From: Pararhizobium gei
GTDB taxonomy: Bacteria; Pseudomonadota; Alphaproteobacteria; Rhizobiales; Rhizobiaceae
Length of the DNA stretch: 64,000 nt
Direction: 5' to 3'
Assembly (NCBI RefSeq): GCF_029223885.1
Contig: NZ_CP119409.1
Coordinates: 1,824,001-1,888,000, forward strand
The position numbers and the translations under genes were made by a program. The notes under the pieces were generated by a model, which was not told where the DNA came from, made no database searches, and saw nothing but the letters and a program-made list of their open reading frames with translations. Shown here in pieces: positions 19,118 through 26,820 of this stretch (positions within the stretch are counted from its first letter, which is position 1; each line of letters starts with the position of its first letter).

Positions 19118-19651
19118 ATGGAAAAGAGCCCAGACGCGTTCCGGACGATCAGCGAAGTGGCAGACGATCTCGATCTGCCGCAGCATGTGCTGCGCTTCTG
19201 GGAAACCCGGTTCCTGCAGATCAAGCCGATGAAGCGCGGCGGTGGACGCCGCTATTATCGGCCGGAGGATGTTGATCTCCTAAAAGGCATCCGCCATCTG
19301 CTCTATGATCATGGCTACACGATCAAGGGCGTGCAGAAGCTCTTGAAAATGAACGGCAACAAGTTCGTCGCGGCGATCGCCAGCGGGGATCTTGCGACCG
19401 TTGAAGCGTTGGCGGCTGCCAATGTCGACGATCAGGTCCAGCCGAAGCTCGGCAATCCCGACGACGACCAGATCGTTGGCCGTGCCAAGGTGCCGACAAG
19501 CCGGCGCTTCTTTTCTTTTGGCGGTGGCGGCGACGACAACCCGGAAATCTCGATCGGTAAATCATCCGTCGGCAAGGAAGACCGGGCGTTGCTGCAGGAA
19601 GCGCTCTACGATTTGCTCGAGTGCAAGCGTTTGCTCGATCAGGTGCGCTAG
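19118..19651 (+). CDS. MerR family transcriptional regulator
   Basis: A 177-residue regulator with an N-terminal MerR helix-turn-helix ([22 protein letters not shown], read as TISEVADDL and [10 protein letters not shown]), wing [12 protein letters not shown] and a predicted coiled region after it. The C-terminal half (about 80-177) has no known effector domain and no metal-binding cysteines apart from one Cys near the end (LLECKRLL). The ATG at 19118 with GGGGAAG upstream is preferred to a start at 19052. This ihfA-adjacent regulator is conserved in rhizobia; its target is not known to me. Confidence 0.92.
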   Translation: MEKSPDAFRTISEVADDLDLPQHVLRFWETRFLQIKPMKRGGGRRYYRPEDVDLLKGIRHLLYDHGYTIKGVQKLLKMNGNKFVAAIASGDLATVEALAAANVDDQVQPKLGNPDDDQIVGRAKVPTSRRFFSFGGGGDDNPEISIGKSSVGKEDRALLQEALYDLLECKRLLDQVR

Positions 19652-19730
19652 GAGACAAGCTCCCGTCCGCCACTGGCCGGAACCTCCACGTGATCCGTCC
19701 GTTCTCCCTTCACAACAAGGAGAGAGCACC

Positions 19731-19919
19731 ATGACCGACACAGGGCCCCGCAACGAAGAGCGCACGCAAACACCCCGCCGTCCCGCCGACGATCAAAGTG
19801 ATCAGGGCAACAATGCCGAGACGCCAATTCCGCCGGTAATCAAACCGGGCGACCATCGCAGTCCGAATGATCCGCCGCTGCCTCTCGTGGATCCCATCGT
19901 TGACGGAGGCAACCTCTGA
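19731..19919 (+). CDS. small proline-rich hypothetical protein
   Basis: A 62-residue reading frame with a very strong ribosome site (AAGGAGAG, 9 bases before ATG) and a proper hairpin terminator right after its stop. The sequence is rich in P, D, N and R and has no hydrophobic core, so it is probably disordered. Signals on both ends argue that it is expressed. No family recognised. Confidence 0.6.
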   Translation: MTDTGPRNEERTQTPRRPADDQSDQGNNAETPIPPVIKPGDHRSPNDPPLPLVDPIVDGGNL

Positions 19920-19927
19920 GATGGTTG

Positions 19928-19959
19928 AGAGCGGGCCGCCCGAGGCGCCGCTCTTTTTT
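19928..19959 (+). terminator. rho-independent terminator
   Basis: Stem AGAGCGG / CCGCTCT with a 13-base loop followed by six T residues, ten bases after the stop of the small proline-rich gene. Confidence 0.85.
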
Positions 19960-20039
19960 GGGTGTGAAAAGCGAGTTTGACATCGTCGCAGAGACGGTGT
20001 CGTGGTAGGCAATGGGTAGTATCCCGATAAGGCGTGCCC

Positions 20040-20285
20040 ATGCAAAAGAACTGGCAGAAAAGCGTTATCCTTGCTCTCGATGGCCCGGAAAATTTTGTAA
20101 CGATCTCGAACACGACGCAGGCGTCCTGGGCGATGATTGAGGATTGGCCGTTGGAAGACGGACCAGCGCTGGACCGCGCGCTGGAGATTTGCGCGGCTGT
20201 AGCAGAGGGAAAGATGTCTGACGAGGATGCGCGCAAGGCGTTCCTTGCCGCTGTCGCCGAGGCGCAGATCCCAGTGCGTGACTAA
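20040..20285 (+). CDS. DUF982 domain protein
   Basis: An 81-residue protein of the DUF982 family, a small family expanded in Rhizobiales. The pattern W(S/A)MIEDWPLEDGPALDRAL, a CAAVAEGKMS segment and ARKAFLAAVAEAQI is typical. The ATG at 20040 has AAGG eight bases upstream. Function is unknown for the family. Confidence 0.85.
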   Translation: MQKNWQKSVILALDGPENFVTISNTTQASWAMIEDWPLEDGPALDRALEICAAVAEGKMSDEDARKAFLAAVAEAQIPVRD

Positions 20286-20321
20286 TCGCTCCTTTCCTGC
20301 GAACAAAATGAGCATATCAAC

Positions 20322-20678
20322 ATGAAATCCCTTCAAGCAGAGTTTCACAAGGACATGCTGGCGCTTTACGAGCACTGCGCGCAGATCGGCTTCCGCCCGG
20401 TGCTCTTCCGCCGTCTGGTGGTACTCAAGGGTGGCGTCTCTGCTGCGCGGGAACTGGTGTTCAAGCCGGGGACGACCGGGCTGGACCGGCTTGTTGCCGC
20501 CGGTAAGGCGGATCTGTCGATGGAGTCCTTGATGACGCGCCCACGATACAGCACGTTATTCACGCCCTTGGAAATCAAGGAGGCCACGGGGCGTCTCGCG
20601 GGTTTGGTGCCGCGAGAGCGCTCCAGAGGCCGCATCAACCCCGTCATCACCAACGTAAAACAGGCATCGTCATCATGA
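20322..20678 (+). CDS. hypothetical protein
   Basis: A 118-residue soluble protein of unknown family beginning MKSLQAEFHKDML, with a basic C-terminal tail (PRERSRGRIN). It starts 36 bases after the DUF982 gene and its stop overlaps the start of the next gene by four bases (ATGA), so the two are translationally coupled. The ribosome site is weak. Confidence 0.65.
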   Translation: MKSLQAEFHKDMLALYEHCAQIGFRPVLFRRLVVLKGGVSAARELVFKPGTTGLDRLVAAGKADLSMESLMTRPRYSTLFTPLEIKEATGRLAGLVPRERSRGRINPVITNVKQASSS

Positions 20679-20941
20679 CAAAAAAGCAGAAGATCGAGCA
20701 TTCGGATTTCGCCGGGGAATTTACCGACGATGGCGTGACGGTACTCGTGGATATCTTCCGCCCCGCTGGCAGCACGGAAGGATGGACCTTGGAGGTGATA
20801 GACCAGGAGGAGGGGCTGACGGTGTGGGAAGAGCCCTTTGCAACGGACAAGGAAGCCTTCGAAGAGTTTCTCGCTACGATCGAACGCGATGGCATTCACT
20901 CCTTTCTGGAAGATCCTGGATCAGACACGTCGGTTCACTGA
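20675..20941 (+). CDS. small acidic hypothetical protein
   Basis: An 88-residue acidic protein (many D and E; WTLEVIDQEEGLTVWEE in the middle), coupled to the preceding gene by a four-base overlap. No signal peptide or membrane segment. It may be a partner of the preceding basic protein, which is inference from coupling and opposite charge only. Confidence 0.65.
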   Translation: MTKKQKIEHSDFAGEFTDDGVTVLVDIFRPAGSTEGWTLEVIDQEEGLTVWEEPFATDKEAFEEFLATIERDGIHSFLEDPGSDTSVH

Positions 20942-20993
20942 GATGGGGACACACAGGCGATTCGCATCTTTTATGCAGCAGGCTCGATCGGAA

Positions 20994-21581
20994 CTACGAC
21001 ATCCGAGCGAGCCGACCAGCATCGAGCTGCGAGGGAACTTCACAACGGCCGCCGGAGCACCCTTCGTCTTCTCCCGAGGAGGGCGCCGTCCCGGCTAGGC
21101 CGGGAATGCGGGCCGAGAGCGCCATGGCGATCCGCGCTCCCACAGCGAGGTCTTCCTCTACCCCGAACATCTGGTGGGCAATGGAACCGTCACGGCCGAT
21201 CAGGATCGACGACGGGGTGCCTCGTAAGGCGAAACGCTGCATCGTCGTCGGCGTATCGGAGCGCTCATCCGAGAGATCGACGCCCACGGGATGCTTGATG
21301 CGGTACTCGTGCAGGAACGCCTTCAGGGTGACCGGAGACATCGCCGCGTGGTGTTCGAATACCGTGTGGATGCCGATGACCTGGAGATCGGTATGGCCGA
21401 AAATACATTCAATGCGCTGGACCTGCGGAATGGATTCCGAAACGCATCCGGGGCAGAGAAGCTGGAAGCTGTGAATGAACACCGGGCGACCGCGCAGGGC
21501 GGCCAGCGTAAGAGGGGCAGGCGTGTTGAACCATTCGCTCACCGCCAGTTCGGGCGCGAGCGTCGTCGATGTCGTAGACAT
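20994..21581 (-). CDS. peroxiredoxin/TlpA-like thiol protein with CPGC motif
   Basis: A 195-residue thioredoxin-fold protein of the AhpC/TSA-Redoxin group. The redox motif is Cys43-Pro-Gly-Cys46 (FQLLCPGCVSES). The cis-proline region is RGTPSSILIGRDGS. No signal peptide is present, so it is probably cytoplasmic. The C-terminal tail has an extra GCSGGRC motif, a possible second thiol pair. The start at 21581 is chosen because AAGGA is correctly spaced for it but too close to the ATG at 21590. It is the last gene of the minus-strand redox cluster. Confidence 0.88.
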   Translation of the reverse strand: MSTTSTTLAPELAVSEWFNTPAPLTLAALRGRPVFIHSFQLLCPGCVSESIPQVQRIECIFGHTDLQVIGIHTVFEHHAAMSPVTLKAFLHEYRIKHPVGVDLSDERSDTPTTMQRFALRGTPSSILIGRDGSIAHQMFGVEEDLAVGARIAMALSARIPGLAGTAPSSGEDEGCSGGRCEVPSQLDAGRLARMS

Positions 21582-21601
21582 GATTTCCATCCTTGTGTTG
21601 C

Positions 21602-21633
21602 GGGGCGGACCGGAGGGGAGGTCGGTCCGCCCC
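21602..21633. repeat. perfect 10-base inverted repeat
   Basis: GGGGCGGACC at 21602-21611 and its complement GGTCCGCCCC at 21624-21633 with a 12-base loop lie between the peroxiredoxin start and the end of the decayed gene to its right. There is no T-tract, so it could be an RNA stem in the leader or a protein-binding site rather than a terminator. Confidence 0.6.
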
Positions 21634-21640
21634 CTTGGGC

Positions 21641-21929
21641 TTAAGCGGCGGCGCGCGTGAGTTTCAAACCCGGAAAGTCGACCGGCACGTCGAGGGCGAC
21701 CTTCAGGTAGTTGGTGAACAGGTTGAGGGTGATGTGGGCGACGATTTTGACGATCTCCTCGTCGTCAAAGCCCGCCAAGCGCAGGGCGTCGATTTGTCGT
21801 CTCGATGATGTCGAACGGAGCCTGTATGGCTTCGGCGGGTTCAGCCTTGATCGACTGGGCGCTGGCGGCTGTCAGCCATAGCGAGGCCGTTCCGGCGAGA
21901 AGCGCGCCGGTTGCAAAGTTCCTGGTCAT
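21641..21929 (-). pseudogene. chimeric remnant: secretory N-terminus joined to AhpD/CMD-type C-terminus
   Basis: The minus strand starts with a well-formed gene start (AGAGGAGA before the ATG at 21929) and a signal peptide (MTRNFATGALLAGTAS ... AASAQS). After about 45 residues the frame stops at 21765. The bases from about 21800 to 21641 read in another frame as the C-terminal 50 residues of a carboxymuconolactone decarboxylase/alkylhydroperoxidase-type protein (ALRLAGFDDEEIVKIVAH, LNLFTNYLKV, VDFPGLKL, stop TAA). A deletion has probably fused two genes and broken both. The parts are directly seen; the order of events is inference. Confidence 0.7.
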
Positions 21930-21973
21930 TTCTGCAGTCTCCTCTTTCTCCATAGCCTGGAGGGGTTGTGATA

Positions 21974-22618
21974 TTATCCCTGTATAAACACGTCCCAGGT
22001 GGCTGCCCGTAACGCGGGATCGGCGGTCTCGTGCTCGCGGCAGTCGATGCGGATATCCCGCTGTCCGAATGCCGCGTCGACAAAATTACAATGATGCGGC
22101 TGTGCCGCATCGGGATGGGCGAATGGGGCGAAGTACCGACAACTGGCGCACATGCGCTGGATCGGTATCGCGTCCGTCTCCTGCAGATGCCTGATCATTT
22201 TGACCAGCGTGATCAGCAGGTCTTCCTGTTCATGCTGGGCTAGGGCATCGACCGTCTGTTCTGCGATACTTGCAGCCGCGTTGCCAACCTCTAGCGCCGA
22301 GAGTCCTTTGGACGTGATGCCGACGTTGACACCGCGCTTGTCGGTCCCGGCGCTGCGCTTCGCGACAAACCCTTTGCGCTCAAGCGCCGCGATGGAGTCC
22401 GTCGCCGTCGGCTGCGAGACCCCGAGGTTGGCGGCGATCTCCTTGACCCCCAGTCCGTCCTTTCGACCCTCCAGTAACTCCAGAATGGCGAGCTGGGTGG
22501 GGTTCAGTCCGCTGGTCTTGGCGCGGCTCCAGTCGTCGGCCCGCATGGCCATGGCAACCCGAGCAAGACCTTCCCGGATGCGGTGGTTGACAGACGTTGG
22601 GGTCTTCGGCGTTTCCAT
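21974..22618 (-). CDS. MarR family regulator with cysteine-rich C-terminal tail
   Basis: A 214-residue regulator. A MarR winged-helix domain covers about 15-145 (NPTQLAILELLEGRKDGLGV, SQPTATDSIAALERKGFV, wing with RSAGTDKRGVNV). A separate tail of about 60 residues follows, with Cys157-x2-Cys160, His-His-Cys177 and Asp-Cys193, suitable for a metal or iron-sulfur site or for thiol sensing. The start ATG at 22618 begins METPKTPTS; an 11-residue longer start at 22651 is possible. A 13-base palindrome lies just upstream. It is the likely regulator of the adjacent redox genes, including the divergently unoriented downstream remnants and the DoxX-like gene. Confidence 0.9.
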   Translation of the reverse strand: METPKTPTSVNHRIREGLARVAMAMRADDWSRAKTSGLNPTQLAILELLEGRKDGLGVKEIAANLGVSQPTATDSIAALERKGFVAKRSAGTDKRGVNVGITSKGLSALEVGNAAASIAEQTVDALAQHEQEDLLITLVKMIRHLQETDAIPIQRMCASCRYFAPFAHPDAAQPHHCNFVDAAFGQRDIRIDCREHETADPALRAATWDVFIQG

Positions 22619-22631
22619 GAGATGAATATAT

Positions 22632-22644
22632 ATAGGAGTCCTAT
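22632..22644. promoter_or_regulatory. palindromic operator candidate for the MarR regulator
   Basis: ATAGGA-G-TCCTAT, a 6+1+6 palindrome next to a TATATATA run, lies 14 bases upstream of the MarR start, where an autoregulatory MarR operator and promoter would be expected. Confidence 0.5.
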
Positions 22645-22667
22645 TAAACACAAGAGGATATCAAATT

Positions 22668-23801
22668 TCATTTGGTCGGCGGAGCCCCGATGCCCGTATC
22701 CGATATCGGCCCGTGTGGCTGCTCGGCATTGTGCGAATGCGTCGCCTTTTCCGCGGTAGCCGGTCCCGTAAACCCCTCGGCGCCATAGAACGCGAGATGC
22801 AGGCCCCAGTATCCCGTCGCGAACACGACGAGCGCGGTGGCGATCCCCGCCGGTATCGCGGGGAGGTGCACTTTGAGAGACGGCAGAAACCTGGTGACGC
22901 GGCATTGATCGCATGCCACCGCGACCAGGATGGCCATGATCAGTCCATGCCCGATGAGATCGACCCGTCCGAACGGCCACACCGCCGCCGTGAAGATGAC
23001 GATAAGGGCGATCGCCGACAGCCGGCGGATCAACGGTGTCCACAGAAGCCCGAAACCCATGGTAAATTCGGCGACACCCGCCATGGGGATAAACACGTCC
23101 CTCGGCAGTCCGAACGTCAGGAACGGCTTTTCGAGAACGAGCGGATAAAACCAGTCTGGGTAGGCGAACTTCTCGAGGCTGGACCACATCAGGGCTATGG
23201 CGAGACCCCAGCGCAAGGCCTCGAAGCGGTGCGATCTCCAGGTCTCGTTCTTCGACGGCTCCAGGATCAGGTAGGCGGCGACACCCGCGCCGAGGGCAAG
23301 ATAGTCGAACAGGTGGAACAGGTCGTAGTCACGGATCGCCAGAAACCAGAGCGCCAGGATACCGATTCCGGCCAGCGGCATTGTCTTGCGCGAGAAAATG
23401 CATGCGGCGATCAGGAGCTGAAGCCACGAGACCCACTCCGCCGGGGTCTTGAGATCGGGTGTCAGATAGACGCCGCCGACCGAAAAGACCGCCACGAAGA
23501 ACGCGCCGACGGTCACGCGGACGTAGTCGTCAAGTCTCTTCCACAGCGGTCCGGTAACACGATCGAGGCCGTCGTGGACGCGCGCTCCAAACGGACTGAT
23601 CTCGACCAGACGCGTCAAAACGAAGAAGATCACGACGAGGACGATCCCGATCCAGAACCACGGGTCGGTAAGCACGGTCGATATCGGTTGCGGCGGCGCG
23701 CCGACGATGTACGGCGCAAACCATTTGACATGGGCCTGGGCCGCCAGAGGCATTGCCATCGCGCAACCGAAAACGGCCGCTCCCAGAGATGATCGTCTCA
23801 T
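22668..23801 (-). CDS. DoxX-like multi-spanning membrane protein
   Basis: A 377-residue protein with a signal peptide (cleaved near AAQAHVKW) and about eight membrane segments. The second half resembles DoxX proteins: LRWGLAIALMWSSLEKFAYP, FIPMAGVAEFTMGFGLLW, GHGLIMAILVAVACDQCR. The C-terminal tail is His-rich (THSHNAEQPHGP). DoxX-type proteins are linked to thiol/peroxide stress complexes in other bacteria. The position between a MarR regulator and a catalase remnant fits that theme, but the role is inference. Confidence 0.85.
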   Translation of the reverse strand: MRRSSLGAAVFGCAMAMPLAAQAHVKWFAPYIVGAPPQPISTVLTDPWFWIGIVLVVIFFVLTRLVEISPFGARVHDGLDRVTGPLWKRLDDYVRVTVGAFFVAVFSVGGVYLTPDLKTPAEWVSWLQLLIAACIFSRKTMPLAGIGILALWFLAIRDYDLFHLFDYLALGAGVAAYLILEPSKNETWRSHRFEALRWGLAIALMWSSLEKFAYPDWFYPLVLEKPFLTFGLPRDVFIPMAGVAEFTMGFGLLWTPLIRRLSAIALIVIFTAAVWPFGRVDLIGHGLIMAILVAVACDQCRVTRFLPSLKVHLPAIPAGIATALVVFATGYWGLHLAFYGAEGFTGPATAEKATHSHNAEQPHGPISDTGIGAPPTK

Positions 23802-23814
23802 CGGTTTAATCCTT

Positions 23815-24205
23815 CATTCCGCCGCTTGCGACACGACAAGGCTCACGGCGGCCGCGAAACTCGCACCGTATCGCGGATCGGCCCCCATGCAACTGGAGAT
23901 ATGTCGTTCCTTGATGTGGATGTCCGCTCTCGCAACGGCGCGGGGCGGTATTGTCGACCAGCGCCTGTTGCTGTTCCGGTGACATCATCCTGAACAGGTT
24001 ACCCGGCCGCTCGATATGGTCGTCGTGGACCCGATGGTCGAAATGCGCCGCGTAGTCGCCCGCGGGCAGCGGCGGTTCGGTCAAGCCGGCCTTGTCTCCC
24101 ATTCCGCCCGGGAATTCGGATAGTAGTGAGCCACGAAACCAAGGTTGCCGTCGATCCTCATCGCGCCGTCGCGATGGAAAGCATGATGATCGCCGTCCGG
24201 AACCA
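23815..24205 (-). pseudogene. decayed catalase C-terminal fragment
   Basis: Several frames of the minus strand together spell a catalase C-terminal region. In order they give VPDGDHHAFHRDGAMRIDGN then HYYPNSRAEWE; after a frame change DYAAHFDHRVHDDHIERP and GNLFRMMSPEQQQALVDNTA; after another change ADIHIKERHISSCMGADPRYG. At least two frameshifts are needed and the heme-binding N-terminal two thirds are absent, replaced at 24206 by the isochorismatase gene. It is a truncated non-functional remnant. Confidence 0.75.
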
Positions 24206-24769
24206 TCAGGCGGCTTTCGCCGTCGATCCGAGATACTCGTCGGTCGACCGCATGCGCGCGTAGGCAAAGCCCAGCGCGGACATGAAAGCCGCGTGGGCGA
24301 GATTGGCAGGCACGGTGACACCGTTGAATTCGAGGTCACGCGAGGCGCATGCGTCGTGGACCACGGTGACGGGATAGCCGAAGTCCGCGGAGGCGCGCGT
24401 GACTGCGTCCACGCACATGTGGCTCATGTTGCCGCACACGACGACCTCGTCGATGCCGTTGTCGTCCAGATGCTGCTTGAGGTCGGTTTCCCGGTACGAG
24501 TTTATGTAGTGTTTCAGAACCACATGCTCGGTATCGAGGTTGATCACGCTCGGATGCAGCGCCGCACCCTCCGAGCCCGGCTGAAAGAACGGAGCGTTGG
24601 CGGTTGGAAACTCATGCCGGATATGGACGACGAGGTCGCCTGCCGACCGGGCGGCTGCTATCAGGCGCGCCGCGTTGCGGGCAGCGGCCTCCACGCCCGA
24701 CAATGTCCATTTTCCGCCGGGAAAATAGTCGTTCTGGATATCGACAACGATCAATGCTGTCTTGCTCAT
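24206..24769 (-). CDS. isochorismatase family cysteine hydrolase
   Basis: A 187-residue alpha/beta hydrolase of the isochorismatase/nicotinamidase superfamily. The expected triad is Asp10 (ALIVVDIQNDYF), Lys86 (VVLKHYINSY) and Cys119 (GNMSHMCVDA). Metal or substrate ligands are typical of the YcaC/EntB-related group rather than PncA. The ribosome site AAGGAAA is strong. The substrate is unknown; it sits among redox genes on the same strand. Confidence 0.93.
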   Translation of the reverse strand: MSKTALIVVDIQNDYFPGGKWTLSGVEAAARNAARLIAAARSAGDLVVHIRHEFPTANAPFFQPGSEGAALHPSVINLDTEHVVLKHYINSYRETDLKQHLDDNGIDEVVVCGNMSHMCVDAVTRASADFGYPVTVVHDACASRDLEFNGVTVPANLAHAAFMSALGFAYARMRSTDEYLGSTAKAA

Positions 24770-24929
24770 GGCTTTTTCCTTTTTTCAAAGCACCGCCGTC
24801 CGCGCGGCGGGTGCCGCTCGTGGAAGCTGTTGCGAGTTTGACGACAGGAAGGGACGTATTCCCTCCTCACCAGTGGCCTGCCGGACGATGCCGAACGGCA
24901 GGGGATGCACTTCGCTTCCCAGGTTCAAC

Positions 24930-26294
24930 TCATGAGGCTGACCGTAGGTCTCCGATAAGCGTAGGAACGAGTTCCGACACGGTCGGATGGATGGGCACCG
25001 ACCATTGCAGGGTCGGGTAGGGGGTGCGGGCGTTCATTGCGTCGATGATGCCGTGGATGGCCTCGTCGCCTTCGATGCCCAGGATGGCCGCCCCGAGTAT
25101 CTGCCGCGTTTCCGCGTCCGCGACGAGTTTCATGAACCCTTGCGTCTCGCCTTTCTCGACGGCTCGGCCGACACGGCTCATGGGTCTTGTCGATACGAGG
25201 ATGGGTCGTCCCGATGCTCTCGCCTGGCGCTCGGTCATGCCGACGCGTCCAAGCGGCGGATCGATGTAGAGGGCGTAGGCGGGAATGCGGTCGCTGAGCT
25301 TGTGGTCGGCTCCGTCCAGCAGGTTGGCGGCGACGATCTCGAAGTCGTTGTAGGACGTATGCGTGAACGCCCCGTGCCCGTTGCAGTCGCCAAGTGCCCA
25401 GATGCCGGTGACATTCGTGGAGAGGCTGTCGTCAACGATGATAAACCCTTTGCCGTCCGTCTCTACACCCGCTGCTTCCAGTCCCAGGTCATCGGTGTTA
25501 GGCTGGCGGCCCGTGGCGATGAGGACATGGCTTGCGACGATGGTCCCGATGCCCGTCGTGACCTCGATGTCGTCTGAGGTCTTGCGGAATGACAATCCGG
25601 TCGCCTCCGTCTGGACCGCGATCCCTTCTGCATGAATGATATCGGCGATCGCGTCGGAAACGTCCTCATCTTCCCGGGAAGCAAGATGGCTACCACGCTC
25701 GACCACTGTGACTTCAGCACCGAAACGGCGGTACATCTGCGCGAATTCCAGCCCGATGTAGCTGCCGCCGATCACGACCAGATGGCGGGGGACCACGGTC
25801 AGATGGATGATCGAGGTGCTGGTCAGGTATGGCACGCTGGCCAGGCCCGGATAGTCGGGAATGGACGGACGCGCGCCGACGTTGATGAATATCTGCGGCG
25901 CAGTCAGACGCGCGCCGTTGACCACGACCGTATTGGGGTCTTCGAACTTGCCTTGTCCGTAGATCACCGACATGCTGTCGAGGCCGCTGAACCAGGTCTC
26001 AAGTCCCTTGCGGGCATCTAGGGTGACCTTTTCGGCACGGCCTTGCACGGTCTTCATGTCGATCCCGATCTCGCCGGGGATGACAACACCGTAGTCGGAG
26101 GCTCGTCTGGCGACGTGCGCGGTCCGGGCGCTGGCCACCAGGGCCTTCGTCGGCATGCACCCGGCGTTGACGCAGGTACCGCCGAGATATTTGCGCTCGA
26201 TCAGCGCCACCTTGCGGCCGGTGGAGGCCATGCGGGCCGCCAGAAAAGGCCCTGCCTGTCCCGCACCAATAAAGATCGCGTCGAAAGCGCTCAC
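24930..26294 (-). CDS. FAD-dependent disulfide oxidoreductase, mercuric reductase-like
   Basis: A 454-residue class I pyridine nucleotide-disulfide oxidoreductase. FAD site IFIGAGQAGPFLAA (about 7-20), redox-active disulfide Cys41-x4-Cys46 (GGTCVNAGCMPTKA), NAD(P)H site VVIGGSYIGLEFAQM (about 173-187), second FAD motif GIWALGDCNGHG, and the dimer-interface pair His436/Glu441 (HPTVSE). It lacks the N-terminal heavy-metal domain and C-terminal cysteine pair of true MerA, so mercury reduction is unlikely. It overlaps the DUF4126 gene by four bases. Confidence 0.93.
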   Translation of the reverse strand: MSAFDAIFIGAGQAGPFLAARMASTGRKVALIERKYLGGTCVNAGCMPTKALVASARTAHVARRASDYGVVIPGEIGIDMKTVQGRAEKVTLDARKGLETWFSGLDSMSVIYGQGKFEDPNTVVVNGARLTAPQIFINVGARPSIPDYPGLASVPYLTSTSIIHLTVVPRHLVVIGGSYIGLEFAQMYRRFGAEVTVVERGSHLASREDEDVSDAIADIIHAEGIAVQTEATGLSFRKTSDDIEVTTGIGTIVASHVLIATGRQPNTDDLGLEAAGVETDGKGFIIVDDSLSTNVTGIWALGDCNGHGAFTHTSYNDFEIVAANLLDGADHKLSDRIPAYALYIDPPLGRVGMTERQARASGRPILVSTRPMSRVGRAVEKGETQGFMKLVADAETRQILGAAILGIEGDEAIHGIIDAMNARTPYPTLQWSVPIHPTVSELVPTLIGDLRSAS

Positions 26295-26752
26295 GACACG
26301 GCCGCTACAATGAGCAGCGCTCCGCCGACCGCAACCGCATCCTCGATGAGGGCGGCGGGTAGGTCACGTCCGAAGGATGCCGCGAGTTTAGCCCGGACGG
26401 CTGCTCCGCCGTAGGTGCCGATAATCGCACCGACGATCCCAGCGACAAGCCCAAGCAAAAACGATCCACCCGCTGCTCCGACGACCGCGCCTGACAGGGC
26501 GCCCGTGACGATGCGTGTTGCGAACTGGATCGGTACCTTGCGTGATGGCGTGCTTGGGAGCTGGTCGGTGATCAGTTCGCCGACTGCCAGGACGGTCAAA
26601 ATCCACGGTGTCCATCTGTACCCCATGAAGGCCAGCGGTGTCTGCGAGATATCGAGCCATCCGAGGCTGGCGGCCCAGGCGACGGCAGCCGGAGCTGTCA
26701 TTGCCCGCAATCCTGCGACGATGCCGATCAGAAGTGCCAGAATTAAGATCAT
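26291..26752 (-). CDS. DUF4126 family membrane protein
   Basis: A 153-residue glycine- and alanine-rich inner-membrane protein with about four hydrophobic segments. GLRAMTAPAAVAWAA near the N-terminus and the LIEDAVAVGGALLIV end are typical for DUF4126. The ATG at 26752 has AAAGGGGAA upstream; a longer frame to 26818 has no ribosome site. It is coupled to the downstream oxidoreductase gene (ATGA overlap), so both belong to one operon. Confidence 0.88.
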   Translation of the reverse strand: MILILALLIGIVAGLRAMTAPAAVAWAASLGWLDISQTPLAFMGYRWTPWILTVLAVGELITDQLPSTPSRKVPIQFATRIVTGALSGAVVGAAGGSFLLGLVAGIVGAIIGTYGGAAVRAKLAASFGRDLPAALIEDAVAVGGALLIVAAVS

Positions 26753-26820
26753 GATGTTCCCCTTTGTTGACCTGGAGCAGCATACCGTTTCCAGTGCGCT
26801 CCTCCAGCCCAGACGCACGA

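Noticed and set aside
20994..24205. Intact AhpD and catalase genes
   Set aside because: Both need frame changes and lack their N-terminal parts, so they are listed as remnants.
24930..26294. Mercury-resistance operon suggested by the MerA-like enzyme
   Set aside because: The N-terminal metal domain and C-terminal cysteine pair of MerA are absent, and no merT, merP or mercury-type MerR is nearby.
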